NCBI GenBank assembly: GCA_021815285.1
Contig: JAKAHE010000115.1
Location: 1-6,877, forward strand
Reading direction: 5' to 3'
Length of the DNA stretch: 6,877 bases
Origin: Nitrospirota bacterium
GTDB lineage: Bacteria > Nitrospirota > JACRHJ01
Below are positions 5,706 to 6,877 of the stretch, one piece after another. The notes beneath the pieces are model-generated. The model saw only the letters and a list, made by a program, of their open reading frames with translations. It had not been told where the DNA came from and searched no databases. Both the position numbers and the translations under genes were made by a program. Positions within the stretch are counted from its first letter, which is position 1; the number at the start of each line of letters is the position of its first letter.

Positions 5706-6874
5706 TGCCAAAACGCACCGACATAAGCAAGATTTTAATCATTGGCTCCGGCCCGATTGTCATAGGCCAGGCCTGCGAGTTCGACTACTCCGGCACGCAG
5801 GCCTGCAAGGCGCTGAAAGAGGAAGGCTATCAGGTTGTCCTGATAAACTCCAACCCGGCCACAATCATGACAGACCCGGAAACGGCAGACCGCACATACA
5901 TCGAACCGATACGTCCTGACGTGGTGGAACGGGTGATAGAGCGTGAAAGGCCGGATGCACTGCTACCGACAATGGGCGGGCAGACCGCGCTGAATACCGC
6001 CGTCGCGCTGGCCGAATCCGGGATACTGGCAAGATACAATGTCGAGCTTATCGGCGCGAAGCTCCATGCTATAAAGAAGGCAGAGGACAGGGACGAGTTC
6101 AAGGAGGCCATGAGGCGAATCGGCCTGGAACTTCCCGTGTCGGGTTATGCGCATTCAAAGGCCGAGGCGATGAAGATTATAAACACAGTGGGTTTCCCGG
6201 CCATTATCCGCCCGTCTTTTACGCTCGGCGGGACCGGGGCTTCAATCGCGTATAACATCGAGGAGTTCGAGTCCCAGGTTGACTGGGGATTCCAAGCCTC
6301 CCCGTCGCACGAGATACTTGTCGAGGAATCTGTCATCGGCTGGAAGGAATACGAGCTTGAGGTTATGCGCGACATGAAAGACAATGTCGTAATCATCTGC
6401 TCTATCGAGAACCTCGATCCCATGGGCGTTCATACCGGCGACAGCATAACCGTAGCGCCCGCCCAGACGCTCACGGACAAGGAATATCAGATAATGCGGG
6501 ACGCCTCAATAGCCATCATACGGGAGATAGGCGTCGATACGGGCGGCTCCAACATACAGTTTGCCGTAAACCCGGCAAACGGGAAAGTCGTCGTTATAGA
6601 GATGAACCCGCGCGTCTCGCGCAGTTCCGCCCTCGCGTCGAAGGCGACAGGCTTCCCCATAGCGAAGATCGCCGCGAAGCTTGCAGTAGGTTATTCGCTC
6701 GACGAGATAAAAAACGACATCACGCGCGAGACCCCGGCGTCGTTCGAGCCGACTATTGACTATGTCGTTACGAAGTTCCCACGCTTTGCGTTCGAAAAGT
6801 TTCCGCAGGCGGACAAGACCCTGACTACCCAGATGAAATCCGTCGGCGAAGCGATGGCCATCGGGCGGACTTAG
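5705..6874 (+). CDS. carB: Carbamoyl-phosphate synthase, large subunit, N-terminal part (in-frame stop at window end)
   Basis: CarB uses two ATP, bicarbonate and ammonia from CarA to make carbamoyl phosphate. The 389 residues seen here correspond to the first third of the usual chain of about 1,070: the carboxyphosphate half-site with its ATP-grasp fold. Visible are the start MPKRTDISKILIIGSGPI, ACEFDYSGTQACKALKEEGY at 23-42, NPATIMTDPE at 50-59, R129, R169 in RPSFTLGGTG, E215, N283 and Q285 in GSNIQFAVNP, and E299 and N301 in IEMNPRVSRSSALASKATG. These positions coincide with E. coli CarB numbering. The oligomerisation, carbamoyl-phosphate and allosteric domains are missing. The frame ends with TAG at 6872-6874 directly after MAIGRT, where CarB proteins normally continue (typically FKES or similar), and only three bases remain. 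The start shares one base with the upstream stop (TAATG). An assembly error at a contig end is the simplest explanation; a truncated or split carB is possible. Confidence 0.96.
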   Translation: MPKRTDISKILIIGSGPIVIGQACEFDYSGTQACKALKEEGYQVVLINSNPATIMTDPETADRTYIEPIRPDVVERVIERERPDALLPTMGGQTALNTAVALAESGILARYNVELIGAKLHAIKKAEDRDEFKEAMRRIGLELPVSGYAHSKAEAMKIINTVGFPAIIRPSFTLGGTGASIAYNIEEFESQVDWGFQASPSHEILVEESVIGWKEYELEVMRDMKDNVVIICSIENLDPMGVHTGDSITVAPAQTLTDKEYQIMRDASIAIIREIGVDTGGSNIQFAVNPANGKVVVIEMNPRVSRSSALASKATGFPIAKIAAKLAVGYSLDEIKNDITRETPASFEPTIDYVVTKFPRFAFEKFPQADKTLTTQMKSVGEAMAIGRT

Positions 6875-6877
6875 ATC

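Noticed and set aside
5684..5707. Upstream GTG as an alternative start of carB
   Set aside because: It would add seven residues (MGAGARL) not expected in CarB, and the AGGAG site at 5692-5696 lies downstream of it and is well placed for ATG 5705.
1..6877. Mobile elements, tRNA or rRNA genes, CRISPR arrays, toxin or defence genes
   Set aside because: No terminal repeats, transposase motifs, spaced direct repeats or tRNA-like cloverleaf were seen. Nearly all bases are accounted for by housekeeping genes and the pyr leader.

Overview
The window is a densely packed stretch of bacterial chromosome with every supported gene on the + strand. It carries the start of a de novo pyrimidine (UMP) biosynthesis operon: pyrR, pyrB, pyrC, carA, a radical SAM gene and carB. 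Upstream lie the 3' end of a signal peptidase I gene and a small single-pass membrane protein gene. Both ends cut through genes, so this may be a whole metagenomic contig. The moderately high GC by eye, the frequent ATA and AGG codons, the TTG starts and the lepB / small membrane protein pair beside a PyrR-controlled operon suggest a Gram-negative bacterium of the Deltaproteobacteria (Desulfobacterota) or Nitrospirota type. That placement is an impression, not a demonstrated assignment.

Layout: bases 3-383 hold the C-terminal part of LepB, with the catalytic lysine box but not the serine. Bases 385-750 encode a 121-residue protein with one N-terminal membrane segment, resembling the DUF4845-type proteins found beside lepB. 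Bases 751-916 are a compact regulatory region: a perfect TTGACA -35 box, a PyrR-binding RNA hairpin (789-830), a possible six-codon leader ORF (835-855) and an intrinsic terminator with a ten-T tract (858-892). The 3' arm of the PyrR hairpin can instead pair with the 5' arm of the terminator, giving the three mutually exclusive structures expected of a PyrR attenuator. From 917 to the end, the genes are separated by 6 nt or less, or overlap.

Working together: CarA and CarB make carbamoyl phosphate, PyrB condenses it with aspartate, and PyrC closes the ring to dihydroorotate. PyrR senses UMP/UTP against PRPP and is predicted to terminate transcription ahead of the whole set, itself included. 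The later enzymes (PyrD/K, PyrE, PyrF) are not in the window. The non-canonical member is a COG1313/PflX-like radical SAM protein between carA and carB. It overlaps both and so is probably translated and regulated with them; its substrate cannot be told from the sequence.

The rest is ordinary housekeeping. The points worth a second look are the Gram-negative-style PyrR attenuator with its possible leader peptide, the radical SAM insertion between the two carbamoyl-phosphate synthetase subunits, and an in-frame stop in carB three bases before the window ends, which is most likely an end-of-contig error. I see no tRNA, rRNA, CRISPR array, insertion sequence or sizeable repeat.
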